Shown: positions 16,852 to 26,976 of the stretch, one piece after another
How the letters are laid out: each line of letters begins with the position of its first letter
Position numbering within the stretch: position 1 is the stretch's first letter
Origin: JBDWFY01 sp039976075
Lineage (GTDB): Bacteria > Pseudomonadota > Alphaproteobacteria > Rhizobiales > Stappiaceae
Direction: 5' to 3'
DNA length: 64,000 bases
Assembly (NCBI GenBank): GCA_039976075.1
Contig: JBDWFY010000018.1
Coordinates: forward strand, 62,001-126,000
Made by a program: the position numbers and the translations under genes
Notes under the pieces: model-generated
Database searches by the model: none
What the model saw: only the letters and a program-made list of their open reading frames with translations
What the model was told of the DNA's origin: nothing

Positions 16852-19830
16852 TCAAAGATTGCTGGCTGTTGACCCTTCGATTTCATCCAATAATTGCCGA
16901 ATATAGAAGAGGTTTTGGAAAGGCAACTGCTTCCTGATCGCATGAATATCCGATCGGGAAAGCTCGCCATCCCGAAACCTGTATCCAAACTGTAGCAAGC
17001 TCTGAATGCGATCCGCAGACGGTCCCAGCAAAGCGCCGGCAGTATTCCGGGATGCATATCGGTTGCTCTTGGAACCAGCGAGTGTCCCCAGACCCAAGCC
17101 CGTGACCTTCTCAGCTGAGTTGTGCGCATCGAATAACCAGCCTGTGACGCCGCTCCTATCGACGGCCTCAAGCACCTGCTTTTGAGGAGACAAGTCGAGT
17201 TCTTTGCCCTTGATCAGTTCGCGCAGATTATTGGAGACACCCCCCAGGGCAATCATGGATAGCAGCCCTACCAGCGTGCTGGCATCTCGCTGCTGCATTC
17301 CGGAAATCACAAGCCGCTGAACGGCTGAAACGCCGAACGATTTGAACTGCGCAATCACCTTTCCCCACTCTTTGGAGAACCACAGAGGCTTGTCCTGGCC
17401 CGGTGTAATGATCACCCTGTCAACTTCCCGAACCAGAGCAGCCCGCAAGGCGTCACGCGCATGAACATCGTCCCATTGATCCGTGCGCGGCATTGTAAAT
17501 GCAGCATCGACTTCGCCAAACCTCTCAACCTGTTTTGCAATCCGATCAGCAAGGTTCTCATCGATGCCGGATGCGGCCAGAGCCCGGACCTGTTTTTGAG
17601 TGGCTTTACCAGCCGCAGCTGCCTTGGATGCGCGGATGAACTTTTCAAGTGCCATCAGGCCCGTGACCTGTTTCACACCCGCGTTCCATTGGTTCATCAG
17701 TGAGACAACACCAAATCGCCCGGATACCGCTGTTACACCCCTTTCAAATTTGGATAAACGCCCGTATTGGTCTGAGATATCAGCGATAGCCATAGCGCGG
17801 GAACTGAGCACCATATCCAGCGCCGCACCGGCCATCCGAACTTCCTGCCGGTTTGTCTTTCCGAATGCCTTGGAACCGCGGACCAACTGTTTGAAACCAT
17901 CGGTACCAACAACGCCAACCAGCCCGTGAAACACAACGCCTGCCAGATCCGGAATAGCCGATAGCGTTTGTGAGCCAAGCAGCGTGACATAGTTGAGATT
18001 GCGCACCACACGCGATGACCGGACAAGCAGGCCTTCAGGGTTTTCGGGAATAGCAAAATTGCCCCGGATACGATCGCGGATGCCGGTGATGTCACGGATT
18101 GCGGCCCGGCGCTGTTTCTCAAACCTGACACGCTGCTTTTCGGTCTTGCTGGCAGAGATCTTGGCATTGAAATCATCGTTGACCTTGGCCACCTCTCCCA
18201 CTAGATCGACGCTGCCGAACTTCGCTGACAACTCGACATCCGGCGCCATGGTGCGGACATAGGCACGGCCTACAGCCTCGATGTCCCGTTCAAGCCAAGG
18301 TTCAAGGATTTCATCCCGAACGTTCAGCGTTCGCGCTTTCAGTGGTCCACGCGGTCCGGCGAACAGATCATAAGGAATACGGCCCTCGGCAGTACCAAGG
18401 ATAGTGTCTGTCACTTCTTCAGCGATGTCCCTGATCTCGGCGTCACTCAAACGACCAAGCGTGCCAGTGGCTTTCGGATTGGCTTCAAGCACGGCCTGCT
18501 GAGATTTGAACTCACTGCGGAGCAAGTCCACAAACTCAGGACGGCGCGCAATAATCTGCTCGCGATTGTACAGCCTGGTCAAATAGCTGACAGATGTACT
18601 GGATTTGACATCCTCAGGCAGAAGGCGTGCGGCGATCGCACGATCTTTCAGCGGGTCGAACAGCTGCCGGCGGAATGACTGTGCCGCTTCAGATACTTCC
18701 GGCACGTCGTGCACATCGCCCCTGATCATTGCTTGGCCTACAGCTTCCTTGAATTCCTTGTAGGACATTTTTGGAACCGACCGGCCACCAAGGCGACTGA
18801 GCGTGTCACGGGTACCGGCAAGGCGCGTTTCCGCAGAACCAAAACGGTATTTTGCATAAGCCTGGTCGAGGTCAGTCAAGGATTGAGCAAGAGGAGCGCC
18901 CCACAGCTTGACCCGGGTTTCTACGGAACCGCCCAGGCTGGTAGGAATGAAATCCGCATTCTCGGCAAGTTCGAGCGGGGTTTCAGCCAGGTCGCGCACG
19001 GTTTGCCGTGCCGCTGCACTTCCACTCGTTTGCAGCCTGATAAGAGGATCTTGCCAGCCAAAGGCCTTATCAGCGCCGAGAGAGTTCCGAAGCTCTGAGC
19101 TGCCACGCTGAACGCGTGCAGCGCCAACGGAGGAATTTGCGTCCGGAAACATCACAGCGGACGCATCATCAAAGTCCTTGCTATAGGTATCGAGTTTCTT
19201 GGTCAGCGACCGTTGCTGCCCCTTGGACACAAGCGCACCTATCCCGCCGCCCAGAACGGTCCCGAGCACAATTGACCCGCCGATGGCCATGGCGGATTCC
19301 TCGCCGGACCGCGTAACCTGTGTTGCCTGCAAGCCTGCTTCCTGGATAGCTGTCCCTGCACCTGCAGCCGTCCCGACACTGGCAGCGCTCTTCAAGGCCA
19401 CCTGCCCTGCCCTGGCGCCTTTTACGGCCGCACCACCTGGAACCAGTATTGTCGGATCCACGATCGATGCTCCCATGGACAACGCCGTACCCAGATAGCC
19501 GGACCGCGCAAGTGTGCCCCTGTCCGCACGCTCCTGATCAACGAGGTTTTTCAGACCTTCAAACTCTACACGGTTGCGGGCTGTCCAGAGCTGCTCATAC
19601 TGTTCGTACTCAGTGCCCGCCACCGCTTCGAAGCCATCAAAATCAAGATCCAACTCTGGCGAGCGGTTCCAGAGTTCTGCGGCATAGGTAATGCTGGAAC
19701 CGATGAGGTTGTCTTGTCGCAATGCAGCGGCGCCAGTCTCAAGAAACCCCGGATCGCTCTGTTCTGTCAGCTCGGCGGGTGCTTTGAAGTCAAAAGGTCC
19801 GGCCGGTTCATCGCGTTTCACCAAAGGCAT
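16852..19830 (-). CDS. large internal-virion-like phage protein
   Basis: A 992-residue protein, long and mostly helical, with glycine/alanine-rich hydrophobic stretches between residues about 105 and 205 (SMGASIVDPTILVPGGAAVKGA, AIGGSIVLGTVLGGGIGAL). Size, composition and place directly after a lytic-transglycosylase virion protein fit the internal virion (ejection) proteins of podovirus-type phages, which form the channel for DNA entry. Its start overlaps the stop of the upstream gene as TAATG, so the two are translated together. No enzymatic motif is seen. Confidence 0.65.
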   Translation of the reverse strand: MPLVKRDEPAGPFDFKAPAELTEQSDPGFLETGAAALRQDNLIGSSITYAAELWNRSPELDLDFDGFEAVAGTEYEQYEQLWTARNRVEFEGLKNLVDQERADRGTLARSGYLGTALSMGASIVDPTILVPGGAAVKGARAGQVALKSAASVGTAAGAGTAIQEAGLQATQVTRSGEESAMAIGGSIVLGTVLGGGIGALVSKGQQRSLTKKLDTYSKDFDDASAVMFPDANSSVGAARVQRGSSELRNSLGADKAFGWQDPLIRLQTSGSAAARQTVRDLAETPLELAENADFIPTSLGGSVETRVKLWGAPLAQSLTDLDQAYAKYRFGSAETRLAGTRDTLSRLGGRSVPKMSYKEFKEAVGQAMIRGDVHDVPEVSEAAQSFRRQLFDPLKDRAIAARLLPEDVKSSTSVSYLTRLYNREQIIARRPEFVDLLRSEFKSQQAVLEANPKATGTLGRLSDAEIRDIAEEVTDTILGTAEGRIPYDLFAGPRGPLKARTLNVRDEILEPWLERDIEAVGRAYVRTMAPDVELSAKFGSVDLVGEVAKVNDDFNAKISASKTEKQRVRFEKQRRAAIRDITGIRDRIRGNFAIPENPEGLLVRSSRVVRNLNYVTLLGSQTLSAIPDLAGVVFHGLVGVVGTDGFKQLVRGSKAFGKTNRQEVRMAGAALDMVLSSRAMAIADISDQYGRLSKFERGVTAVSGRFGVVSLMNQWNAGVKQVTGLMALEKFIRASKAAAAGKATQKQVRALAASGIDENLADRIAKQVERFGEVDAAFTMPRTDQWDDVHARDALRAALVREVDRVIITPGQDKPLWFSKEWGKVIAQFKSFGVSAVQRLVISGMQQRDASTLVGLLSMIALGGVSNNLRELIKGKELDLSPQKQVLEAVDRSGVTGWLFDAHNSAEKVTGLGLGTLAGSKSNRYASRNTAGALLGPSADRIQSLLQFGYRFRDGELSRSDIHAIRKQLPFQNLFYIRQLLDEIEGSTASNL

Positions 19831-22508
19831 TATTGCTTCTCCATGATCGCGGGGGCTGTGATCGTTCCAAGCGGGAATGGATCCGGATGCTTGCGACGGT
19901 GCTTGCGTAACTTCAGGATTTCATTGCGATCAGATATGGCCTTGCGGGCCCTAATGCGACGTTCGTTCGTGAGTTCTTCGCCAGACTTGACGTCTCCGAT
20001 GAAGTCGAAACCGGGCAACACCTGCAGCATCGTGACGCCATCGACTACCTGGTTGTACCAGACCTGATATCTGGCCGGCCGGCCCAAGCGGATATCCTCA
20101 GCCGTTTTCTCACCGTGGCGCAGAAAAACATCGCCCTGCTCGAAAGACTTGCCGGTGACCTGGTGGACATCTTCGATGGCTTGCTCATACAAATATTCGT
20201 GACTGCCATCGACCAGCGGATAATGCCGTTCAGGCGGATATTTGGTCAAAACAGTGCGATCGTTAAACAGGCCGTCCTTGGCAATGTTGGACACGCCATA
20301 GGTACGCTTCATCCGAGCACCGGCAATCGCCTTGGCGGCTTCCGGCTGACCGTTGGTCTCAATGTAAGCCTGGCGGAGAAGCTTGCTATATTCGCCGATG
20401 ATTGCAGCCTTGGCGCCATCAGTATGGCCGATTTCTTCGCCGCCATCGAACAGGTCACCTATCCAGGTCTCATAGCTATCCGCAGCAACTTTGGCGAATT
20501 CGTCAAAGCCCTCATTCAGCACTTTGATTTGCTGCTGAGTTTCGGGATTGCGCGCCTGGTGAACCTTCTGAGCGGCCTCTTTCTCGCTGTAACCAAGCCC
20601 AATGTATTCGTCATACATACCGACGTCATCAAGCACCCGGTCGGCCCCGGTTTGCCCTGCAAAGGCTTGCGGATTGATACCGACCGCACTTGAAGCGATA
20701 CCCAAAGACTGGCCAAATTCGCGCGAACTCTGTGACAGAAGACCGCCGCGGATTATGTTATAATAACTTTCCGGCGCCATCCCGGTTTTGCTTATGTAGC
20801 GCTCGCCGGTAGACTGGATATCCTGAAGTTCTTTCACACCCTGAACGGATTGCTTGAAGGCCAGGTCAAGCCCTTTGCGGTCCTCTTTGGAGAATGGGTT
20901 CAGGCGCTCACCCTGCAGCACTGCAGCATTCACACGGCCCGCGGCGGCAATGTCCTCGTTGGCCTTCCGATGCGAGCGGATCAGGCGAGCCTTGTCGCCG
21001 TCGTCGATGAGCTCGTTGGAGAGGATGTTCTGTTCGGAAAGTGACCCCGGTGATGTCGCTATTACCAAGTCATAAGCGGCGACCTGTTGTTTGCGAGCCT
21101 CGCCGATGGCTGCATTATTTGCCGATTCTACACGGTCCCAAAGTGCCGGCGGCAAACTGTCATACACTGACTCAGCTTCGTCCTGGCCGGACCTATCGAC
21201 AGATCCGCTGCCGACTTTCTTATGAGCCCAGGCGATCAGGTCACCGGCGGTCATATTCTTCAGGAACGGATTGGCTTTGATCTTGTCTGCGCTCAAGATA
21301 TTGGAGACCAGCGTACCGGATTCTGCCTTGAGAACACTCACAGCACCACCTTCGCCAGCAAAATGCGCGAGGTACAGATTACCTGAGGAAGCAGGCACGC
21401 CACGATCGGAAAGATACTTGGTATTGTGTCGGATGTAGTGTTTGGTCATCTCACGCGACAGAGTAGCGTTAGTTTTCAACGCAAGCACTTCGCCCTCAGT
21501 GCGGCCCACAAGAAGATCCGGACGATTCTGGCGCACCATCTGCAACCAGGTTGAATCAATGAACTGACCCAGACCTTCTGCGGATGACTTTTTGTTTTTG
21601 GCGTTGGGATTCCAGGCACTTTCAGCACCGATAATCCTGTCCGCAAGATCATCAACGGTCGAAGCACCACCTTCCGGGCGAAATCCGATGGCATCACCGA
21701 CAGCGCCTGGGTTCCGCCTGGACATACTCACCGCATGATCGGCGGCCATCTTGTACACACGGGCTCTTGCGGCCGAGAAATCCTCAGGTGTCAGCGCTTC
21801 TTTGTGTGTCTGGAGATATTGCCATCCGGTTTCTGGATCGCCTTCTGCCAACGAGATCGCTGCTGCCTTCCGAATGCCACTTTCGAACGCGAGTTGCTGC
21901 TCCTTGACGACCTCCGGCGGTAGCCCCGTTTCGAAGCCACCATTTTCTATCTCAAGCAAGCCCTGGAGGATCGCCCTCTTATGCTGGTCTGGATCAGCAG
22001 CGGCAGAAACAGCCATGCGACCGTGGGAGCTCACGACCGCGGCTGACTGCTGTGATTCAGCGACACGACCTTGGGCAGCAGTATGACGGCCGACTTGAAC
22101 CGATGAATTTCGCTCGAGCGACTTCAGAGCTTCGTCTGCGTATTTCTTGGCCTGGGGACTGAGAGAACTGCCTTGATCTTTAACGGTTTTCTTGATCGCT
22201 TTATCAGTGTCATCATAGCCGTTGACTGAGTTAACGCCCCGCGAGTGCATAAACCCGGTATCAGGATCGTACAACACGCCATTGATTTGATCCTGCGCCT
22301 GCCCCAAGGCAGCTTTGGCTTCAAACCTGGCCTTCTGGTCCGAAATCTCTTCGATCAAGGTTCCCAGATCTGCGGCGCCCCTGGCGAGGCCCTGGAGACC
22401 CCTGCCTACCGCAGCGCCCATCTGGTTTGGAGAAGCGCGCACAGAGAAATTCGTCTGATTGACTGGGTGCAAGGATTCTGTTTGGCGTGTGAGGGGGACG
22501 CGGGCCAT
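19830..22508 (-). CDS. phage virion protein with lytic transglycosylase domain
   Basis: An 892-residue protein. Residues about 275-385 hold a soluble-lytic-transglycosylase-like domain: IIGAESAWNPNAKN with the catalytic glutamate, then SSAEGLGQFIDSTWLQMV and LYLAHFAGEGGAVSVL. The rest is helical, with a coiled-coil-rich N-terminus. In podovirus-type phages such a protein is carried in the particle and opens the peptidoglycan during DNA injection. It is the middle of a minus-strand late operon of 22524-22844, this gene and the 992-residue protein. Confidence 0.75.
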   Translation of the reverse strand: MARVPLTRQTESLHPVNQTNFSVRASPNQMGAAVGRGLQGLARGAADLGTLIEEISDQKARFEAKAALGQAQDQINGVLYDPDTGFMHSRGVNSVNGYDDTDKAIKKTVKDQGSSLSPQAKKYADEALKSLERNSSVQVGRHTAAQGRVAESQQSAAVVSSHGRMAVSAAADPDQHKRAILQGLLEIENGGFETGLPPEVVKEQQLAFESGIRKAAAISLAEGDPETGWQYLQTHKEALTPEDFSAARARVYKMAADHAVSMSRRNPGAVGDAIGFRPEGGASTVDDLADRIIGAESAWNPNAKNKKSSAEGLGQFIDSTWLQMVRQNRPDLLVGRTEGEVLALKTNATLSREMTKHYIRHNTKYLSDRGVPASSGNLYLAHFAGEGGAVSVLKAESGTLVSNILSADKIKANPFLKNMTAGDLIAWAHKKVGSGSVDRSGQDEAESVYDSLPPALWDRVESANNAAIGEARKQQVAAYDLVIATSPGSLSEQNILSNELIDDGDKARLIRSHRKANEDIAAAGRVNAAVLQGERLNPFSKEDRKGLDLAFKQSVQGVKELQDIQSTGERYISKTGMAPESYYNIIRGGLLSQSSREFGQSLGIASSAVGINPQAFAGQTGADRVLDDVGMYDEYIGLGYSEKEAAQKVHQARNPETQQQIKVLNEGFDEFAKVAADSYETWIGDLFDGGEEIGHTDGAKAAIIGEYSKLLRQAYIETNGQPEAAKAIAGARMKRTYGVSNIAKDGLFNDRTVLTKYPPERHYPLVDGSHEYLYEQAIEDVHQVTGKSFEQGDVFLRHGEKTAEDIRLGRPARYQVWYNQVVDGVTMLQVLPGFDFIGDVKSGEELTNERRIRARKAISDRNEILKLRKHRRKHPDPFPLGTITAPAIMEKQ

Positions 22509-22523
22509 GCTTTATGGTTCCTG

Positions 22524-22844
22524 TTATTCTGCTTCTGGGAGCGCCGTCTTGAAATAGATGATCTCAAGATCTTCAGAGGGAGGATACAGTTCGTCCATAC
22601 TCTGGAGGAGAGGATCGTTTTTAACACAATGCGCTCTGAGATCCTCTGCCGCCAAAATACATAAATACATGTTCGGCGCTCCAGCAAAACACGCAACAGT
22701 TTCCTTGCGGTCGTAAAAAGATCTGTCGATGAAGTTGTAGATGAAATCTGCCTCAGCACGCATGTCCTTGTAAAGGTTGCTGGACTTGTCAAATTCATCT
22801 CCGAGAACATCGTCCCAGAGAAAGTCGAATGCATCAAACATCAT
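22524..22844 (-). CDS. hypothetical phage protein
   Basis: A 106-residue acidic protein (MMFDAFDFLWDDVLGDEF) of unknown function. The start at 22844 is set by a strong aaggaggaaa ribosome-binding site; the longer frame reaching 22904 lacks one. It lies 15 bases upstream of the lytic-transglycosylase virion gene and is the first gene left of the point where portal, capsid and tail genes would be expected. Cysteines and aromatic residues in the centre show no recognisable pattern. Confidence 0.65.
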   Translation of the reverse strand: MMFDAFDFLWDDVLGDEFDKSSNLYKDMRAEADFIYNFIDRSFYDRKETVACFAGAPNMYLCILAAEDLRAHCVKNDPLLQSMDELYPPSEDLEIIYFKTALPEAE

Positions 22845-23605
22845 TGAAATTTCCTCCTTTTCAGTCGTGGTCCTCAGATCCGCAATACTCTCCATTCCCC
22901 GCACCGAGGTAGCTGCACCTTGGGACCGCTGCGTCTACAGCCATTAATTTAGCTGTTTCGCACATGAAGGCAAATAATCATTATGAATTATTTTTACCAA
23001 CATTCGTTGTTTTAAAATCAACGATGAATATCCAACTATGCTCGTGATTGATGCGATCAATCCAAGTCTGCTCAAGTTGGCTAATGCTATTCGTTGCTGA
23101 CCTTTAAAGAAACCAGCTTTTTATGACTGAAGCGACGTTTTGCTGCATCAAACATGGGAAGGACCCAGAGGCAGCAAAAAGACTGTTACTTCGACTTGTA
23201 CTAATATGCACTACGGACGAATTGTGAACTCGCCGCGCCGAATCTCAATTCCGGTATATCTTCAAATCGTACGATGGAGGTACCCAAAACCGGTGGCCAT
23301 GGTCATCTTGTGAACAAGCGGTCGAGCGAAGTCACGCGCGTTCATATATGGAAATGTGTAAAGCTCGGTTATGACGTTGACTAAGTCCTAGTATTCTACC
23401 GGCATATTTACGGTTCTTATTGTCAATGCTCCGCTGGCAAAATAATTGATCCGATAATCGCCCAATGTGAAACGACCGGACATACCTGATGGACCAACAG
23501 CTGGTCATGCACTAACAATGATCTCACTTACTTCGCAGAACGCCCGTTAGTTGTTTGGCTGCATTGATACTTATTTTATATTTTTTGAATCGTGGAGAGG
23601 CTTAA
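22845..23605. other. intergenic, no gene recognised
   Basis: About 760 bases, AT-rich in the first part. Only short frames without ribosome-binding sites are open. This marks the left junction between the phage late genes and the cargo region. A ggagagg ribosome-binding site for the next gene lies at the right end. Confidence 0.6.
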
Positions 23606-24460
23606 GTGGACATTGCAGAGGCGTTAAAAATTGTTTTCCAATACGCATTTGGCCTCTCGGGATATGGTCTGACGTTTTTTCTTGCTCTTATTGGAGCCGA
23701 CTCACTGCTAAATAAGGAAAAAGCGGAATACTACGCAGAGGTGTTGAAGCTTAATTTCTCTGAACACCGACAATCGCTGGCTGTCGTCGATGTATTTGTA
23801 AATGCAACATTACCCGCCATTACATTCCTTAAAAATATACTTGTTTTGACGTTGGTGGGAGTGGGCGGTGCCGTCTTTCAATATGTCATTTGGGTAGAGG
23901 GCTTTTCCTACAGCCTGGCGACAGATTTGTACGCCTTGCGCGCCTTTATTGCGCAGGTTCTCACAACTGGAATACCGATGGTATTTGGAGCGAACTTTCT
24001 GGCAGCAATGGTTTACATCACTTGCCGGCAACGAGCACCTGAGATGGCCAGCGGACTGCCCTTATTCATGTTCGATCTGGCTGCGCGAATATTGGCGTTC
24101 TGCTCTCTGATGTTTGTCACCTATTACTTCTCAGCTTCGGTGCTGGGAGCTTTCCAGGGCAATACAGACACAGCATTGAAAGCTGTCTTGCCGACACTCT
24201 ACACCGCCTTGCAATTCGAAAACCTGACGTCAACGTATCTTCTTGCGACTGTTCTTGGCTCCGTGCCGTTATTTGTCGCGGCGGTTCTTGACTTGGCCGG
24301 TCGCATGCCAGCACTTGGCAATTTTCTTCGAACACTCATTGATCATCTGCCGCTGGACGGAAAACCGATCCGCACTGTAGGTATCGTACTCGCAGTAGCG
24401 ACCTATCTGTTTTTCGGCTTGGCACGCATGCTTATTGGCGTGTTTTCATCAGGCGTTTGA
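23606..24460 (+). CDS. hypothetical polytopic membrane protein
   Basis: A 284-residue protein with about six membrane helices (for example GYGLTFFLALIGADSLL, ILVLTLVGVGGAVFQYVIWV, FIAQVLTTGIPMVFGANFLAAM, ILAFCSLMFVTYYF and a C-terminal VGIVLAVATYLFFGLARMLI). The GTG start follows ggagagg. I do not recognise the family. A cytoplasmic loop of about 40 residues lies between the first two helices. The gene stands alone, with a short hydrophobic frame facing it on the other strand. Confidence 0.65.
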   Translation: MDIAEALKIVFQYAFGLSGYGLTFFLALIGADSLLNKEKAEYYAEVLKLNFSEHRQSLAVVDVFVNATLPAITFLKNILVLTLVGVGGAVFQYVIWVEGFSYSLATDLYALRAFIAQVLTTGIPMVFGANFLAAMVYITCRQRAPEMASGLPLFMFDLAARILAFCSLMFVTYYFSASVLGAFQGNTDTALKAVLPTLYTALQFENLTSTYLLATVLGSVPLFVAAVLDLAGRMPALGNFLRTLIDHLPLDGKPIRTVGIVLAVATYLFFGLARMLIGVFSSGV

Positions 24461-24473
24461 ATAGCCCCTAGAT

Positions 24474-24692
24474 TCATAGCAACAATGGCATTAGTGCAAA
24501 AAACATCCGAACCTGAACGCGGATATTCAACAAAGGTATCGAAAATTCGGCTGCTCCGAGATAGAAATCTGGGCTTTCTACTTTCATTGCGATCAGCATG
24601 GTCGAGACACTGATACTCAAGGACAAAATCCATACGGACTTACTCTTGGAAATGAGGCTATTTATCTGTTTAACTGCGCTCATATTCAACAC
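24474..24692 (-). CDS. short hydrophobic protein, possibly a truncated gene
   Basis: A 72-residue frame with two likely membrane segments (VWILSLSISVSTMLIAMKV and VRMFFALMPLL) that ends abruptly at 24474. The internal VESPDFYLGAAEFSIPLL has the look of a real protein rather than noise, so it may be the N-terminal piece of a longer membrane protein cut by rearrangement next to 24460. No ribosome-binding site is convincing. Confidence 0.3.
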   Translation of the reverse strand: MLNMSAVKQINSLISKSKSVWILSLSISVSTMLIAMKVESPDFYLGAAEFSIPLLNIRVQVRMFFALMPLLL

Positions 24693-25113
24693 CAGTGCTT
24701 AGATATCCAAGGGCAACGTTAGTCGGCGATATTCTGTTGTTCAATGTTCACGTTAACAGCAACTGCTAGTACGGAGTGTTTAGATTTCAGGTGACCGTGA
24801 CATGAAGCATTCTCTATGTGGTGTGTTTAAATAAATAACGCGCCACCCTGAACGATCCTTGTTTGCAAGGCAGCGAGTCGGCGCGTAATTCGGTTGCGTT
24901 TCTGCTAGTTGATTTCCGCAATGCGGACCTTCGTGCGCCGCGCAGCATTGGTAGAAGTGGGCTCTCTTCAGACCTCGGGCGCGCGGCGTGCTAACAACGG
25001 CTCTGCGGGACGAAACCTGCCGTTGGCTGAATGGCGGCTTTCAGAAACGGTGGTTTCTGATGCGCTCAAAATTTCGTTCAAAACTTAGCGGTCAATCTGG
25101 GGTCGATTGGGCC
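24693..25113. other. intergenic with degenerate repeat-like sequence
   Basis: About 420 bases without a gene. The part from about 24900 to 25080 contains words such as gcggctttcagaaacggtggtttctg that resemble the degenerate spacer sequence found elsewhere in the cargo (about 38050-38190 and 43210-43330). A dyad of acgcgcc and ggcgcgt flanks 24840-24890. Confidence 0.4.
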
Positions 25114-26976
25114 CTATTTGTACCGCTTTTCCATGAGTTCGCGGATCTCTATCATCATCTTGAGCACGCGTCTTTTATCTTCGGTCCCGGCCGGGTGAAC
25201 GAGAAGTGCACGGGCGTGGGCGATTGAGAGCTCTGTTCCGATGGACAAAGACCGGTACCGGACGTCCGACAGCGTCCAGCCCGGTTGATGAAGTGCTTCG
25301 AAGGCAAGGGAGAACCAATCGATCCAGATCGCCTTCAGCATTGGCGCAAGGGACGGGTGCGGCTCAAAGCGTTCCACTGCCTGTTCCGCCCAATCGAGGA
25401 ATGCTTGCGCGGTCTGCTGGGCCGTGGACGGCGGGCCGAAAACCGCCAGTGAGGTTGCCAGATCTTCTTCGGGGGATGTTGCCGAGTAGGGTATGTGTCC
25501 GATTGGGGGGACAACGACCTCTCCCGGCTGGACCAGTTGGCCGTCGCCGTTATGGGCTGCCACAAAGTCCAGCCGAACCGCGTATCCTTGCGTCGCGCGC
25601 CGAACCCAGCCGCTTTTGGACATTTGAAACGAGATCGTGCTGAAGAGATCGCTGACAAACGGGGCCAGTAACCTCAGATAAAGCCTTTCCCTTTCGGCAT
25701 CTTGCCCGGCGGAAATGCGCCCGAGCAAGAAGCGCGCTGCGATGTCTGGGCGCCCGATCGTGTTCATGATCCGAAGGAAGTCCCGCTCGACCTCGGTCTC
25801 TTCGACTACGTGCGGAAGAGAAGGATCCCGATCGAGCCGGGCGGTCAGTGCCGCTCGCCACTCATCCGTGGCCCCGAGCCTTGACTGGTCTCGGTCGTCC
25901 AGATGACCGAGGAACAGCGCAGCAATGATTGCGCGCTGAGGATCCATGGTGTCGACCTGCTGCATGAACCGATCGAAGGCCAACTCAGAATCTGCCCCAT
26001 GCGCGAACAATGACATGGCCTCTCCCCACGCGGCCCAAGCAACTCGGTCGGGCTCGTCGGTTGGGATGGGTGCGGTTGAGTAGCGTTGGGCTGCATCCGA
26101 AAAAGCGCGCAGAAAGAACAGCTTGGACGGCAGTCTGAGCTCGGCCTGCTGGGCCATCTCCTGCACGATAGGATCATCTCCGCGATAGCCGTTCAGCATC
26201 GACGTCACCGCCAGGGTCGCAGCGAAGGCAACGGGACGGAAATCACGGGCATCGGCGGCCAGGGCGAAGTCGAGCGCTGTCGAGGCGATCAGCATTGGAT
26301 AGATCGCCTCGTTCGCCGGGACACGGCCCGCAACCCTCAATGCCTTGGCCGCGAGCACAAGCTCGGGCAAGGCATCGAGGTGGAGCCGGCGGGTCTTGGC
26401 CTGCTCGACATCTTGTTTCGCAACATTGTCTTCGGCCGATGTGATCCAACGCTCGGAGAACCGTTCTTCGATACCCAGATAGGCCGGTCTCGACCGTTCG
26501 CGGATCAACCGCTGATCAAACCCTGCAGGTGCCAGGCGGATGATCGTGTATTCGCCAAAATTGAAGTCATCGCGCAGGGAGGGGCCACGGTTCAGAAGAT
26601 AGAGAACTAGGTCGTCTTCACCTGGGAAGAAGATGCGCTGCCGCATGGCCGCGATGTCCGCCTCTGACAGAATATCGACGGATCCAGCTTCGGGTTTCGA
26701 CCCGCCAGCAAACATCGCAGCATGGATCAGACGGGTCAGTGCAGCGCGGCGAGCGGGCCCCTTGATGTTGCGGCTGAGCGCCATGCCCAGCGCATCCGAC
26801 CAGAGCTGCATGCGCTGGTCCGCTATCTTGGCCTGCGTGGTCAGAGCCGCGATGTCGACTTCGCGGCTTAGTTCTTTCGCGTCGATCAGAATTCGACGCG
26901 AGTCCGGCGACAGCCCCTGCGCCAGCGCCGCCATGGGGGCGAGCACGATCAGGACCGTGGCGATAAGCCACCTCAT
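25114..26976 (-). CDS. hypothetical exported helical protein
   Basis: A 620-residue protein with a signal peptide (MRWLIATVLIVLAPMAALAQ) and a long helical mature part without cysteines or enzymatic motifs. The repeated short helices suggest a TPR/Sel1-like solenoid, but no clean repeat can be aligned by eye. It overlaps the previous gene by four bases (ATGA), so it is coupled to a membrane-anchored partner. Codon use is clearly more GC-rich than in the rest of the cargo, pointing to a separate origin for this pair. Function unknown; the place of action is the periplasm. Confidence 0.7.
   Translation of the reverse strand: MRWLIATVLIVLAPMAALAQGLSPDSRRILIDAKELSREVDIAALTTQAKIADQRMQLWSDALGMALSRNIKGPARRAALTRLIHAAMFAGGSKPEAGSVDILSEADIAAMRQRIFFPGEDDLVLYLLNRGPSLRDDFNFGEYTIIRLAPAGFDQRLIRERSRPAYLGIEERFSERWITSAEDNVAKQDVEQAKTRRLHLDALPELVLAAKALRVAGRVPANEAIYPMLIASTALDFALAADARDFRPVAFAATLAVTSMLNGYRGDDPIVQEMAQQAELRLPSKLFFLRAFSDAAQRYSTAPIPTDEPDRVAWAAWGEAMSLFAHGADSELAFDRFMQQVDTMDPQRAIIAALFLGHLDDRDQSRLGATDEWRAALTARLDRDPSLPHVVEETEVERDFLRIMNTIGRPDIAARFLLGRISAGQDAERERLYLRLLAPFVSDLFSTISFQMSKSGWVRRATQGYAVRLDFVAAHNGDGQLVQPGEVVVPPIGHIPYSATSPEEDLATSLAVFGPPSTAQQTAQAFLDWAEQAVERFEPHPSLAPMLKAIWIDWFSLAFEALHQPGWTLSDVRYRSLSIGTELSIAHARALLVHPAGTEDKRRVLKMMIEIRELMEKRYK

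Noticed and set aside
16034..16855. Start of the collar-like gene at 16855
   Set aside because: No ribosome-binding site there; 16768 has gggag at good spacing and gives a clean signal peptide.
26086..26610. 174-residue plus-strand open frame
   Set aside because: Antisense shadow of the GC-rich 620-residue exported protein gene.
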